NCBI GenBank assembly: GCA_963691705.1
Contig: OY829541.1
Span: 57,397,931 to 57,461,930, forward strand
DNA: 64,000 bases
Source: Viola odorata
Lineage: Eukaryota; Streptophyta; Magnoliopsida; Malpighiales; Violaceae
Direction: 5' to 3'
Shown here: positions 11,467-21,932 of the stretch, in pieces
How the letters are laid out: each line of letters begins with the position of its first letter
How positions within the stretch are numbered: the first letter of the stretch is position 1
Program-made: the position numbers and the translations under genes
The notes under the pieces: model-generated
Told to the model about the DNA's origin: nothing
The model's database searches: none
Seen by the model: the letters and a program-made list of their open reading frames with translations, nothing else

Positions 11467-11637
11467 ATGCTTTCGTTTGAGATGAGGATGATATTGGCCA
11501 TTTTGGCATTGATGATTTCTTTCATTGCTTTTCCCCTTCTCATGCTCAAAAATTGTCCAAGAAATGTTGACTTGTTCATGTGTCCCAAGTGTCATTGCCC
11601 TCCATGTGATTGTCCTTCACCTCAATGCCATCTTTGA
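11467..11637 (+). CDS. Small ORF: one membrane segment plus Cys-rich tail (56 aa), function unknown
   Basis: The ORF runs ATG 11467 to TGA 11635-11637. Residues 8-27 form a strongly hydrophobic helix (MILAILALMISFIAFPLLML), flanked by a basic N-side (Arg7) and Lys28. The tail has seven cysteines, six of them in DLFMCPKCHCPPCDCPSPQC. This has the layout of a signal anchor with a metal-binding or disulphide-rich tail. It lies between the pol scar and the PPT tracts of the gag-only element, and I see no counterpart in the full-length relative. The CPPC-CDC pattern recalls short plant membrane proteins with a CPPCxCDC motif, but I cannot assign a family. A TATA-like TTTAAATAG about 70 bp upstream and T-rich/TGTAA sequence downstream would fit a captured mini-gene. 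Expression is unproven. Confidence 0.5.
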   Translation: MLSFEMRMILAILALMISFIAFPLLMLKNCPRNVDLFMCPKCHCPPCDCPSPQCHL

Positions 11638-12030
11638 TCACATCTTTGTATCGTGTATTTTATATTTCAAATGTATTTGTTCTTATACTTTGTAATGGTC
11701 GTTTAAGTTGAATAAGAGTTGTAATATTCCATTATGAAGGAATTTTAATTAGGTTTGTTTCTTGAGTATTTTCAATGTTCTAAATGTTCTCTACGTTTCG
11801 TATAACGTGACACGTTTGTTGAATAAAAATTCTGTTTTAATTATGCATTTTTAGATTATCCATCTTTATAATCTTATTATTCATATTTGTATTTTGACTC
11901 TTGGATTGGATAAATATTTGAACTTAATACTTGTTAAAGTATTTTTTGATCTTTGCTTGCTCCTTATTACTCTGCGCTTGATCTTAATAGAATATCCCTT
12001 ATTTTCTTTTTACCCTTTTTGTTGTTGACA

Positions 12031-12297
12031 AAGGGGGAGAAAGTCTTACAATTTGGAGAATGTTAAGGGGGAGAAAGTTATAAGATTGAGGAGAAATGTA
12101 AGGTTTAAGAGATTAAGGGGGAGCAAAACTTTAGATCTTTGCTATGCTCTATGTGCAACTAATATTTTATGTAGGGGGAGCATTTCTTTGGCAAAGATAG
12201 GAGATGTAAGTTTACTCCATTTAGCTTTAATTTCAAATTGCAAGTTTAATTTGATTTCAAATTGGTTTGTGGTTGTCATCATCAAAAAGGGGGAGAT
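12031..12297 (+). promoter_or_regulatory. Array of five polypurine tracts ending at the 3' LTR
   Basis: GGGGGAG boxes occur near 12033-12039, 12067-12073, 12117-12123, 12174-12180 and 12289-12295. The last, AAAAAGGGGGAGAT, abuts the 3' LTR and is the expected plus-strand primer. Multiplied PPTs are a known hallmark of Sireviruses. Confidence 0.75.
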
Positions 12298-13465
12298 TGT
12301 TAGCCCAAGGGCAACTTACTCTTATTTTGATGATTTAAGACACACAAACTAATTACTATACTAATGCAATTTTAAGTTAAATGTGTGTAGTTTGCGACGA
12401 ACAAACAAAAGAGGCAACAAATCTATTATTCGCAAGCTCAAGATCAAGTGTACATTAGGGCTATAAACATGTAAGTATGATTCTAGTTAACACTTGATTT
12501 ATGTTCAATTATACCTCAAGAAAAGTGTCAAAAGATTTTTTACACGGAAAATAATTTTTGGAAAAAGAGTTTTTGATTTCACTGTAGCAACGGAGAGTTT
12601 CACTGTAGCAACGGATAAACTCACTGTAGCAACGGGAAGTCTTACTGTAGCAACGGGAACGAATAGTTTCACCGTAGCAACGGATAGACTTACTGTAGCA
12701 ACGGATAGTTTCACTGTAGCAACGGATAGACTCACTGTAGCAACGGATAGTTTTTCACTGTAGCAACGGTTATATTTTTCACTGTAGCAAACGGCTAATT
12801 TTTGGCTCCTTCATTCATGGATGAGCCTCTACTCATTTGACACTATAAATACTCATCTAAGATGAATTACAAAATAACAAGAAACATTAAGAAACCTTCA
12901 TACACAAAATCACATTTTACAAGCTTACAAAAATCAGTTTTTACAACGCAAGTATTTTCACAACGATTTCAATCCTTCTTGCGTCACTTTGTCCAACTTG
13001 TTTTGGGTTTCTTCTTGAGGTAACTTTGAGGTATTCTTGTTCATTTATTGGTGTTGATTATTGAATCATACATAGTTTATTTGTACACCAATTTGTGTTG
13101 CCATTTAACAATTCTCTTGTCAAGTAATCTTGATTGTAATAGGTTGTGATTGAGCCCGGAAAAATCACATTGTAAGGTTTATTGGTTGAGCCCGCAAAAA
13201 CCAAGGTGAAAGGTTTATTGGTTGAGCCCGGAAAAACCAAGGTGTAAGGTTTGAGTTGAACCCGTAAAAACTCAAGGTAATAACGAAGTGGTCGTTGTTC
13301 AAAATCCTAAGGGTGAAGCTCTTAGGTAGTGGAGTACAATTCATTGAGGAATTGGAACCACTATATATCCTTGTGTTTTTACATTCTATTTCCGCACTCA
13401 TAATTCCTTACTATTTGTGTTAGAATTTTATTTGCCTATTCACCCCCCCTCTAGGCCTTTTATCA
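12298..13465 (+). repeat. 3' LTR of the gag-only Sirevirus
   Basis: It is 1168 bp and I saw no difference from the 5' LTR. The tandem repeats lie near 12579-12796 and the TATA box at 12844-12851. It is followed by the TCCTT target duplication and then the resumed LINE ORF2. Confidence 0.93.
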
Positions 13466-15229
13466 TCCTTTTCTGTTTATTATTGTGGTAGAGGGTCTCC
13501 ATCTCCTTTTTAACAAGGCTAAGGACCGTGGTCTGCTGCGTGGTATTGGAAATGAAGTGGCTGGTTGGAATGTCACCCACTTGCAATTCGCAGATGACAC
13601 GTTGGTCTTCGTTAACAATGAAGAGGAGGAAATCCAGAATGTGAAAGGAATCCTTAGATGGTTTGATGCCTACTCAGGTTGCGCGTAAATTATCATAAAA
13701 GTACGTTGGTTGGGGTTAATATTTTCAGGCCGCTTGGAGAATTGACGGCTCGCCAAGCTGGCAGTAAGTATGAAACTCTGCTGTTTAATTACTTGGGAAT
13801 GCCGATTGGTTCAAACCCGCGGAGGAGGGCAAGTTGGTCGGGTTTAATTCGGAAGATGAAAGATAAGCTAGCGACATGGAAGGGGACTCTTCTGTCCTTA
13901 GGAGGACGCATTACCCTTATTAAAGCAACATTAGCAAGCCTTCCGATCTACCATATGTCTTTATTCAGGATGCCAAAAGAGGTTATACAGGAGTGCGAGA
14001 AAATTATGCGGAACTTCCTTTGGAATGGAGGGGAAAGAAGAAGTGGCATAGCCAAGGTTAAATGAAGCTTAGTCACCCGCCCGAAGGAGATGAGAGGGTT
14101 GGGGTTGGGAGACCTGCGCACTAGAAACGAGGCTCTTCTCTGTAAATGGATTTGGGGAGCGTTGCGTGGGGATAATAAATTGTGGGTGGAAATCATCAGA
14201 GGGCAATATAAATGCACTAGTTTAGGTAGTCTGTGGCTGCAGGACCATGGGGACCTCTCTCCTATCTGGAAGGATATTCTAGCGATCTGGGGAAGAGGGG
14301 GAAACAGGTTCCATCTGTGGGCTGATCAGATTCGGCTTACGGTGGGGAACGGGACTACTTTCATGTTCCGGTGGGATACTTGGGTGCTCCAGGTTCCTCT
14401 TGCTCTTAGATTCCCTCGGTTGTATTATCTCTCGGGAGACAATGAGGGAAAGGTTAGTGACTTTGGATCTTGCCAGAACGGAGTTTGGATTTGGAGATGG
14501 TACTGGCGTCGTCAGCTTTTTGAATGGGAAGAGGAAGAACTACGTGATATGTTAACGCTGATCTATGCTCCAGTCGACAGTAGGAGAAGTGACGATATGT
14601 CGTGGACTCTCGAGCCTTCGAGGCAATTTACAGTAAAGTCTCTCGTATCCTCTATTGACAAGTTGATTCCTAGGGATCAAATTCATGCTATCCTCAGCTC
14701 TTGTTGGCAGCGTTTGGTCCCCCACCGTGTGGAAATATTCTTGTGGCTAGCTCTCCAAGGCCGAATCACGACCAGGAAATTCCTTTTGCTCTGTCACATG
14801 ATCACGTAGGAAGACAACTTTTGCCCTTATTGCAACGGTACTATTGAGTGTGCAAGTCATCTATTCCTCCACTGCCCTCTTGCGGACCAAATCTGGGACT
14901 TCATCTTACAGTGGGCTGGTGTGGCCTGGTGTAAACCAAGGTCATTAGAAGACCTTTGGACTGGCTGGTGCGGGCTGGTCGCTGGACAGAATAAACAAGC
15001 TCGTTTGATGTGGCAGACTCTCCTCTATGCGGCTGTGTGGCAGCTGTGGATCCAGCGGAATGACAAGGTTTTTAACAACGTTTCAGCTTGTTCTTTTCGC
15101 TTGTGTCGCGGCACCTTCGAGTCCTGGTGTAGATGGATCAAGAGTTGGGATCCTAAGTTCCCATATTCAGCCACGCAGATGATCATCTCCTCTACATGGC
15201 TGGAGGGGTGGAGTTGTACTGGTAGATAG
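13466..15229 (+). pseudogene. LINE ORF2, 3' part: RT palm to zf-RVT
   Basis: The frame resumes with LFIIVVEGLHLLF and reaches the catalytic FADDTLVFV. It continues with the thumb region (NYLGMPIGSNPRRRASW, LLSLGGRITLIKATL, FLWNGGE), the GGLGLGDLRTRNEALL-like segment, and the zf-RVT region (VPHRVEIFLWLALQGRITTRKFLL, then FCPYC and HLFLHCPLADQIW). Frame changes or stops occur near 13687, 14064 and 14809. It ends near the stop at 15229, and about 150 bp of 3' UTR precedes the A-rich tail. Confidence 0.85.
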
Positions 15230-15852
15230 GAGTGTCTATTTTCTTGGTTTGGACGTGTACTGTGGCTTTCTGCCTTGTTTTTGCCTTGAATTCTTGCTTG
15301 TGTTGCTGATGCTTCTGCATCAGTGGCTGTGATGTCCCCCATGACCTTTTCCTTAATATAATATCAGCTTATTGAAGAAAAAAAAATAGAATGCGGAAGC
15401 GTACCTAATGATGATGCCATGTTCTTGACAAAATTCGGGAACGAAGGTCTTCTGGTGAATCGTTGCTTAATGGCCGGATGAGGAACCGCTCGTTCTTTTA
15501 TTTTCAACGTTATGCATGTTTTTCTTTGGTAAAGTTGAAACAAAAGAACTGTAACTTAAATAGGCAACTTCCACTAGGGACCATATCCCAAATATTTAAT
15601 TTATATTAATTACTAATTGACCCATCAGTAATTAGTAATTAACCCGGGATTCTGCACAATTACAGATTGTGCCCCCATAATGTATTAATTAGACAATTGG
15701 ACCCCTTAACTTTATTAGATCATTAAATTGGTCCAATAAACCTTATATTAACATTATATTATATGATTAAATATACTCAACATATGCGTCCATATGTTAT
15801 AACGTATATATTACGGTACTAATGCACTAGTCCCGTTGTCCAAAATCCAACA

Positions 15853-15989
15853 ATGATATGTTCGTTGGTTAGAATCCATTTGCTCACGACGATAAAAAGG
15901 TCACCATCCTAATTGGTAAGTGCTTTGAAATTGCTGCAATGATCCCATCGGATGAAAAATCACCTAGCCATAACTCATCCGCAAGGTCA
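15853..15989 (+). pseudogene. Inhibitor-like pseudogene 1, C-terminal end beyond the solo LTR
   Basis: After the second ATGAT copy the sequence reads MFVG, a stop, then NPFAHDDKKV and IGKCFEIAAMI. It aligns by eye with the C-terminal piece of copy 2 at 17101-17195 (FVGKTPFINDDKKVIGIVGKCLEIYAVI). It is the 3' end of the gene cut at 3797. The in-frame TAG is a further lesion. Confidence 0.6.
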
Positions 15990-16356
15990 TGCTCGAACCA
16001 AAGGCTTAATCTTGACAAGTATGTCAAGGAGATATGCGACTTTGATGGTTGCATATCTCAATTTAGTGGTGGTGGTAAAATTGACCCAAATTCCATACTT
16101 GAAATGGCAAGAAATGTTTGCTGTAAGACGAGCAAATTCGAGTCTTGATAAGATCATGAAGCTGAAGGCTAAAACTAAAGATCACGAGCTTGTCATTGCG
16201 CTTCTGAAGTATGAGACTATTTACATTTTACAGTCAAACTGAGTCTTACCTCCAAAGCGCCATCACCAATCTAAAAACCCATAACATCGCCAGCATAAAG
16301 AATGTGCTTCATGCTGCAATATCCGGTATCTCTACATGTAAGGATATGTTCGTCGG
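15990..16356 (+). pseudogene. Pectin methylesterase/invertase inhibitor-like pseudogene 2, main part
   Basis: A second copy of the same family lies directly after copy 1. LNLDKYVKEICDFDGC matches the first cysteine region. GGGKIDPNSILEMARN is followed by a frame change near 16110-16125, then RRANSSLDKIMKLKAK and ALLKYETIY. A second frame change precedes SYLQSAITNLK, then VLHAAISGISTCKDMFVG. It is interrupted at 16356 by a hAT-type element and ends at 17101-17195. I saw no clear leader peptide, so the 5' end is uncertain. Two frameshifts plus the insertion make it non-functional. Confidence 0.6.
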
Positions 16357-16426
16357 CAGAGTCGGAGCCTCATAAGGGCCGGGGCGTTGCCCACCCCTCC
16401 CCCCCCCCCAAACTTTTCAAAAAAAT

Positions 16427-16473
<47 letters not shown>

Positions 16474-17100
16474 TGCTGGTTTCGGTTCGAACAGATGATA
16501 CGAGCAATTTCACCTAAAAATGAATAAAAACTCGAACCAAAATTGTTAAAGTGTGGAATAAAATAAAGCAAAATAATTAGTACACAGTAAGCGACGAAAA
16601 GTCCGCTCTATAGTTCGATAAAAATTCGCTCGTAAACGATAAAAGTTCGAACATAAGAGATAAAAGTTTAAAAAAATTTAAACCCAACCCACACCCAAAT
16701 CCTTTCAATTAAATCCCAAATCCTCATTTCCCAAATCATCACTACCAAGAAACCCATGCGAAACCCAATTCAATCTCTGCCGAAATCCAATCCCTCCATT
16801 TAATTCAATTTTTACACCAAATCATCACATATCGATCACCCTCTCAATTTCTCATTCAATTGCAATCCTAAAGTAGAGAACAATTGTAAAAAGTACATAT
16901 ATTGTATGAATTCTAATGTATAATTAATTTTTTTTCTATATTGTCTTTTTATTTATCTTTTTGTTAAGTTTATTTAAATATTTGTTATTTAGTGACGGAT
17001 ACAAATACTCTTAAGCATTTTTCCAATTTTTCGTTCAGCTCACTTGCCTTCCCTTTAAAATACTCCAAAAACAAAAATTCAAGGGCAAGATCCGCCACTA
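16357..17100. mobile_element. Non-autonomous hAT-type DNA transposon, 744 bp
   Basis: It is flanked by the 8-bp target duplication TTCGTCGG (16349-16356 and 17101-17108), the length typical of hAT. The ends are imperfect inverted repeats: CAGAGTCGGAGC on the left and TAGTGGCGGATC as the reverse complement of the right end. No transposase ORF is present. A (TA)n run at about 16431-16467 and C-rich and A-rich stretches lie inside. Confidence 0.75.
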
Positions 17101-17195
17101 TTCGTCGGTAAAACCCCATTCATCAATGATGATAAAAAGGTCATTGGCATAGTTGGCAAGTGCCTTGAAATTTATGCCGTGATCAGATAACTGTC
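17101..17195 (+). pseudogene. Inhibitor-like pseudogene 2, C-terminal end beyond the hAT element
   Basis: This piece reads FVGKTPFINDDKKVIGIVGK, then CLEIYAVIR and a stop. It joins in register with 16356 once one copy of the 8-bp duplication is removed. Confidence 0.6.
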
Positions 17196-17643
17196 GTAAA
17201 AGTCACTCATAGATGTCATTTTAGGCGGTGACGGGTTAGGAAAACCATAAGTTTAAATCCCTGTAAATGATTTTTTTAAAAATCCATCCCTGGTGCAATG
17301 AAATTGTTGCATTGATCAAATTATCTGTTTGGTCCTTCAAGTCTTGTTTAAGCTCTTCCCTAACCGAAAGAGTTTTGTACTATGGGATATTGCATGAGTT
17401 CTACGGTGCCCCATGTTTGTAATTATCAATGGATAAACATAATTATTGGTTTTGATATATAAAAGTCATTTTTGTAATGAGCAAAGACTATTTTTGTGTG
17501 TGCTTAGACTCTCTCTCTGTATATATGATCTCTGGTTCATTCTTTATGCTCATGAATTCTCTCTTTTATTTTTGAATTTCCTTGTTTATTTGGTTGTTTA
17601 TGTCAGATACAATGAAAAACAACCAGGTGTATAGGAAAGAAAT
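17196..17643. other. Non-coding spacer before the Athila element
   Basis: It is AT-rich and I see no recognisable gene. It ends with the GAAAT target site of the Athila element (17639-17643). Confidence 0.5.
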
Positions 17644-19632
17644 TGATCGTCAGTCAAAAATCAAATGATAATTTATAGTGCCTGAAAATATGTGTGCACA
17701 ATGGATAATGTGTACAGTGGTAGTCAGGGTCGAACACGGGGATTGTGAGAGACTGATTCAAGGTCTTGAGTGAAGTCACAGAACAAAGGCATGAAAAGTA
17801 ACAATCTGGGGGTTTTATGCTTGACTGAAACTAATCAGTCAAGAGAGATTCGGGAGCTAACAATTTTATCTAAGTAAGCAATGCTCGGGGTCCCGAATGT
17901 CACTTTCGGGGTCCCGAATGGTAAAATAAAGCAAAACAGTAAATAATTCAAGAGTAATAGAACAGAAGGTGGTAATTGATTAATAGCCAAATTAGTAAAT
18001 CAGTAAAGGAGACAAGATAATAAAACAGAGGAATAATAAACACAAATAATCAATCAGAGAAGATTCTTAGCAATAGGTGTTCTTGGGTTGCATTCGGGGG
18101 TCCCGATTATCATCAGCACAAAATTATTCTATTCGAGACGTCATAGAAGTGACATAGAGACCAGATTTCTCGGATATCTCCTACTTTTCTCTTAAGAGAA
18201 ACTACCCCCCGTTCTCACATATGAGGTAGTCTTGACAGTTCGCCATCCCTCCAGGCACGAATGCGGGAGGGCAATACTCAACCTGCCCATGAAGATAAGA
18301 AAAGACACAACTGATCCTAAGGGTCCCTCAGTTTGTCAGGCTCGTGACCCCGAATCAATCAACTACTCACCCTATCAATTCAAGACCACTCCTAAGCAGT
18401 CGAGACTAAATAGACGCCTACTCTATCATGCAATTTTCCTCTCGTATTCATCACACAAATGGCAGCATTCACACAAGGTATAAATCGGGTGATCAAGCCT
18501 TTAAACACTCCATGTGAAGTTTTAATAAAAACGATAAGCAATTGAATATAACATCAAGAATATATTAAACACACTTAGGCTTCAAATCTGACCTTGCAAC
18601 CCTTGAATCACCCTTGCTAAGAATTAAAGATTTAGCTACTCATGCTTGGATAAAAATAAATAATAATCAAAGAAAGCATAATAATTAAATTAAAAGATTA
18701 AAGGAGGAACACTTGTTTACAAACACCAAATCTGGTTTTAGGCCCAGCAGCCAAGAGTGAAGGAGCTAACAAGAACTAGAAGGAGAAACTAGAGAGAGAA
18801 ATCAGAAACTATCTAAAAATCCTATGTAAAAATCAATGGTAAAAATTACACACTTCAAATTATGCTCTTCCTTGCTTCTATAGTCTCCAATCCGACCAGC
18901 CTCTTCATCTTTCCACTCAAGAGAGATTCTCCAGCTAATGAGAGTTGTCTTCCACTTCTAGGGGACAAGAAAAGCACTAAGGATTAAAATAATCCTTTAC
19001 TTGATTAATACTTTAAGTAGCCCATGATATTCTTGAACCAAAGAAGGTGGGAAACATGAAGTTGAGGGAGAAGGGAATATTAGGAGCTGGTCAGGCACGC
19101 CTAGGGACCAGAAGAATAATGAGAATTAAATAATCCTTGGCGCGCGGATTCATGGCAGACTGCCCAGAAATATCTTCGGGGTCCCGAATCCGATTCGGGA
19201 CCCAGGCCGTTTTGTGGACAAGTGACTAGTCTTTCGTGCTACTTCTTCCCGTTGGTCTGGTTGGAAGGTTGTAGCCGTTTCGGATTGTTAGTCGGCCTTG
19301 GGCCGTTTTGGCTGAATCGGACAAGAGCTGATAGTGTCAAATCGGTCAAGAGCCGTTTTAATCAAATCGGACAGAGCCGTTTTAATCAAATCGGACAGAG
19401 CCGTTTTAATCAAATCGGACAGAGCCGTTTTAATCAAATCGGACTCGGGACCTCTACTCGGGACCTTGAACACGAAAACTGCACAAAATGCACCAAAAAT
19501 GAATCTTTTTGCATAAACTCCCTTTTCAAGCCTAAATCTGCAATAGTAATGAAAACAAGGGTAAATTAGCAGAATCATACTCTAAATCAAAGGAATAATG
19601 GAGGGAAAATCATGCAAAAATACACGCTATCA
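17644..19632 (-). repeat. 3' LTR (element sense) of the Athila element, 1989 bp
   Basis: It contains four 24-bp units of GAGCCGTTTTAATCAAATCG type near 19350-19445, where the other LTR has three. It also carries several copies of the TTCGGGGTCCCGAAT-like word (17884, 17905, 18093, 19175). Confidence 0.93.
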
Positions 19633-21932
19633 AATATCCCCACACTGCCCAATGCTCGCCCTCGAGCATTCACAAAATTTGAAACAGTCCCAAAACAGAA
19701 CAAACACGCCAAACCATAGCACAGAGAATAAACATGCTTTTCCACATTCGGGACCTCGAATGAAAACAGATTCTGCCTAGATAAACCTGCATCAGATCAG
19801 AAGGGTAACGACCCTTAAGACAAGACTTTTCCACATCAGCCTATTAACCAGTAGTCCTCACATGAATAAGTGTTTGCACTCACACTCGTGGGCTAGGTGT
19901 TTAAACACTCAAAATGCAGAAAACGCAGCACAAAACTAAGTTTGCACATTAATCCGAGTACATTAGACACATGCATAGGCAATCTAGCAATCAAAAGACT
20001 TCGCATCGAGGGTAAGAAGGGGAGACAAGGAAAGGAAATGATAAGATGGAACACAATGAGAAGAAAAAGTGGATAAGAGGGAGAGAAAGGAGTTGAAATG
20101 AGAAGGTAGTTAAACCAACTCAAACCTGGAATGCTCCCTTGGCAGGAAAGAAACGAAATGGTGAGACAATGTTGTTGAGGGTGAAAGCTAGACTAGATTC
20201 TTCCTCTTCGAGGGGGATCTTTTCGGGGTCCCGAATAGAGAATCTAATTCGGGACTGCTGCTTTCTTCATTCGGGACCTTGAATGGGTGCTGGTTGCTGA
20301 TTTTCCTCTTCTCTATGAAATTTGGTCTCTTCTTTCTCTCTTTTATTTATATTTCTATTTTTCTATTTTTTTTTCATTTTTTTTTATTTTTTACAAGAGA
20401 GAGAGAGATCTTCTATGAGGATTGAGACCTTGTTCTTCGGGGCTGGATATTTTGATTTCACTTCCCCACACTAGTGTTTTGCTGTGGATGGGAAGTGAAA
20501 TTCTTTTCATTCTGGTCTGCCCTTGAATTAGTTATTTTGACTTCGAGGTCTTGAATATGTACCAACATTCGGGGCCTTAAATCTGCGGGATCCCCTCACT
20601 TCGCTTTTGCTGCTTCATTTGTCTAGTCTAGCCCTCGATGGTGCTCCCAACAACACTGCTCACCTGCCAAGAGAAAAATCAAAGAAAATTCAAATGGTTA
20701 GATTGGAGGGGAAAAGAGGGGATTCGGGGGCTCGAATGAAACAGAACAGAAAAAATAGAGAGAACAATTTGATGCGAAGACTAAATCTTTTTGCTGCTTT
20801 CCTATGTCTAATCATGTCTATACCCATGGATATCATGCAAGCTCAGCCAGCACCTAGTCATGCATTCACTCCAGCAATAAATATAGTCATGAAGGCTCAA
20901 AATGCTCACAAGGTGTAATTTAGTGACTACTGGTTTCAAGGCCTTGAAGCAGATATAAGGCATAATAGGCATACAAGGAATCATTCGGGACCTTGAATAC
21001 AGACAGCATTTTCATTCTATGTGCACAAGTCATGTGTGTGTGTTCATCATTGGGATTAAAACTGGGCAGCATGAAAAGATAAAAATCCGAGAATAAAAAT
21101 AAAAGCAAAGCATGAAAATAAAATAAATAAAGCCGAACACAAAATAAAAATAAAAAACTGAATAATAAAACAAAGCAACTAAAAACCTCCCCACACTTAG
21201 GCTACACATTGCCCTCAATGTGAGAAGGAAGCAGAGGTAGGTGGAGAAGGTGGTGGCTGGGCAGAGTAGATGAATGAGAAGTGGTAGGTTGGTTTAGTTC
21301 TAGGATGTTGCGTGCCATGAGGAAGAAAGAGAGATGGAATTAATTAATTTTGGGGAAAGGAATTAATTAATTTGATGAAGATGGAAGTTGAAAGGAGAGA
21401 GGTTGAGTGGGATGGCAGTAGGTGGTGTGCGTGACTCGTGAGTGGGAGTAATGGTGGATAATGGAAACATGGAATGATGGAGAGAAAAGGGGGATTTATT
21501 TTATTATTTTTGAATTTTGAATTTTTCTATTTTTTTTTTATTCTCTCCGCCACGTGGCACGCTGTGAGTAGTTGGAAGAACCCATGCTAGCACATGCCTG
21601 CACACCTGCGGAAAAAGAAAGGAAAGAGGCAATTAATTCTAGAAATTAAAAAGATTAAAAAGGAATAAAACCAAAAGGAATTAATTGGGAGAATAAAAAG
21701 GAGGGGACAAGAAATTTAAATAAGAGGGAAAGAGAAAAAAAACAATTTAAAAATGCACCTAGGTAATGTAAAAAGCTGGAAATGCAATTTAAAAAGAGTG
21801 AGTGGACTAGGAATTTGAAATCGGAAAGGAATTAAATAAAGCAAAGGAGAGAGAAAAGGGTGCTGGATAACCGTGGGTTTCCCCACACTTGGCCTTGAAT
21901 TAATGTCTAGGCCTAGACAACACTTCTGGATT
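19633..21932 (-). other. Athila spacer between pol and the 3' LTR, non-coding
   Basis: This 2.3-kb region is where env-like ORFs sit in some Athila elements, but no meaningful minus-strand ORF is seen. It is purine-rich on the plus strand over 21600-21870. The sequence next to the LTR (19633-19650) reads GGGCAGTGTGGGGATATT on the minus strand, a PPT-like tract. The element-wide word recurs at 19745, 20221, 20268, 20541, 20567, 20722 and 20982. Confidence 0.7.

Larger units (their letters stand above)
7549..13465 (+). mobile_element. Gag-only (pol-deleted) Sirevirus-type Copia element
   Basis: The element has two 1168-bp LTRs (7549-8716 and 12298-13465), in which I saw no difference, and a TCCTT target duplication (7544-7548 and 13466-13470). 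The interior has a Met-tRNA-like primer site, one intact gag ORF, about 75 bp of decayed protease start, then a jump to 3' non-coding DNA. The jump falls near 10725. The 3' part includes a small membrane-Cys ORF and five GGGGGAG tracts. It resembles the TR-GAG class of non-autonomous elements. The element at 55220-63183 has similar LTR ends, the same gag type and a complete pol, so it or a sibling could supply enzymes in trans. LTR identity suggests a recent insertion. Confidence 0.92.
3898..15388 (+). mobile_element. Near full-length LINE (L1-type), split by a Sirevirus
   Basis: The element is bounded by the 11-bp target duplication GAATGCGGAAG (3887-3897 and 15389-15399) and ends in a short A-rich tail (15378-15388). 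The order is 5' UTR, ORF1 with an RRM-like domain, ORF2 with apurinic-type endonuclease, reverse transcriptase and zf-RVT, then a 3' UTR. This is the standard layout of plant L1-like elements that use target-primed reverse transcription. Without the 5917-bp Sirevirus and its duplicated 5 bp it would be about 5.6 kb. ORF1 and ORF2 both have stops or frameshifts, so it is dead. Confidence 0.9.
3798..15852 (-). mobile_element. Solo LTR (about 553 bp, probably Copia), split by a LINE
   Basis: The LTR consists of 3798-3897 plus 15400-15852. It starts TGTAAAAACCGG and ends AAAATCCAACA on the plus strand, and is flanked by the 5-bp target duplication ATGAT (3793-3797 and 15853-15857). Read on the minus strand it begins TGTTGGATTTTGGACAACGG and has a TATA-like CCTATTTAAG, so the element pointed leftward. 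No internal domain, primer site or second LTR is present, as expected after LTR-LTR recombination. It interrupts the inhibitor-like pseudogene 1 and is itself interrupted by the LINE at 3898-15388. Confidence 0.75.

Noticed and set aside
16302..16571. Open frames with poly-IY stretches
   Set aside because: They are translations of a (TA)n microsatellite within the hAT element.
19350..19445. Regular 24-bp repeats resembling a CRISPR-like array
   Set aside because: There are no unique spacers; the units are contiguous, lie inside an LTR and are in plant DNA.
19633..21932. Env-like third ORF of the Athila element
   Set aside because: No minus-strand ORF of useful length or membrane pattern is present; the small frames are low-complexity.
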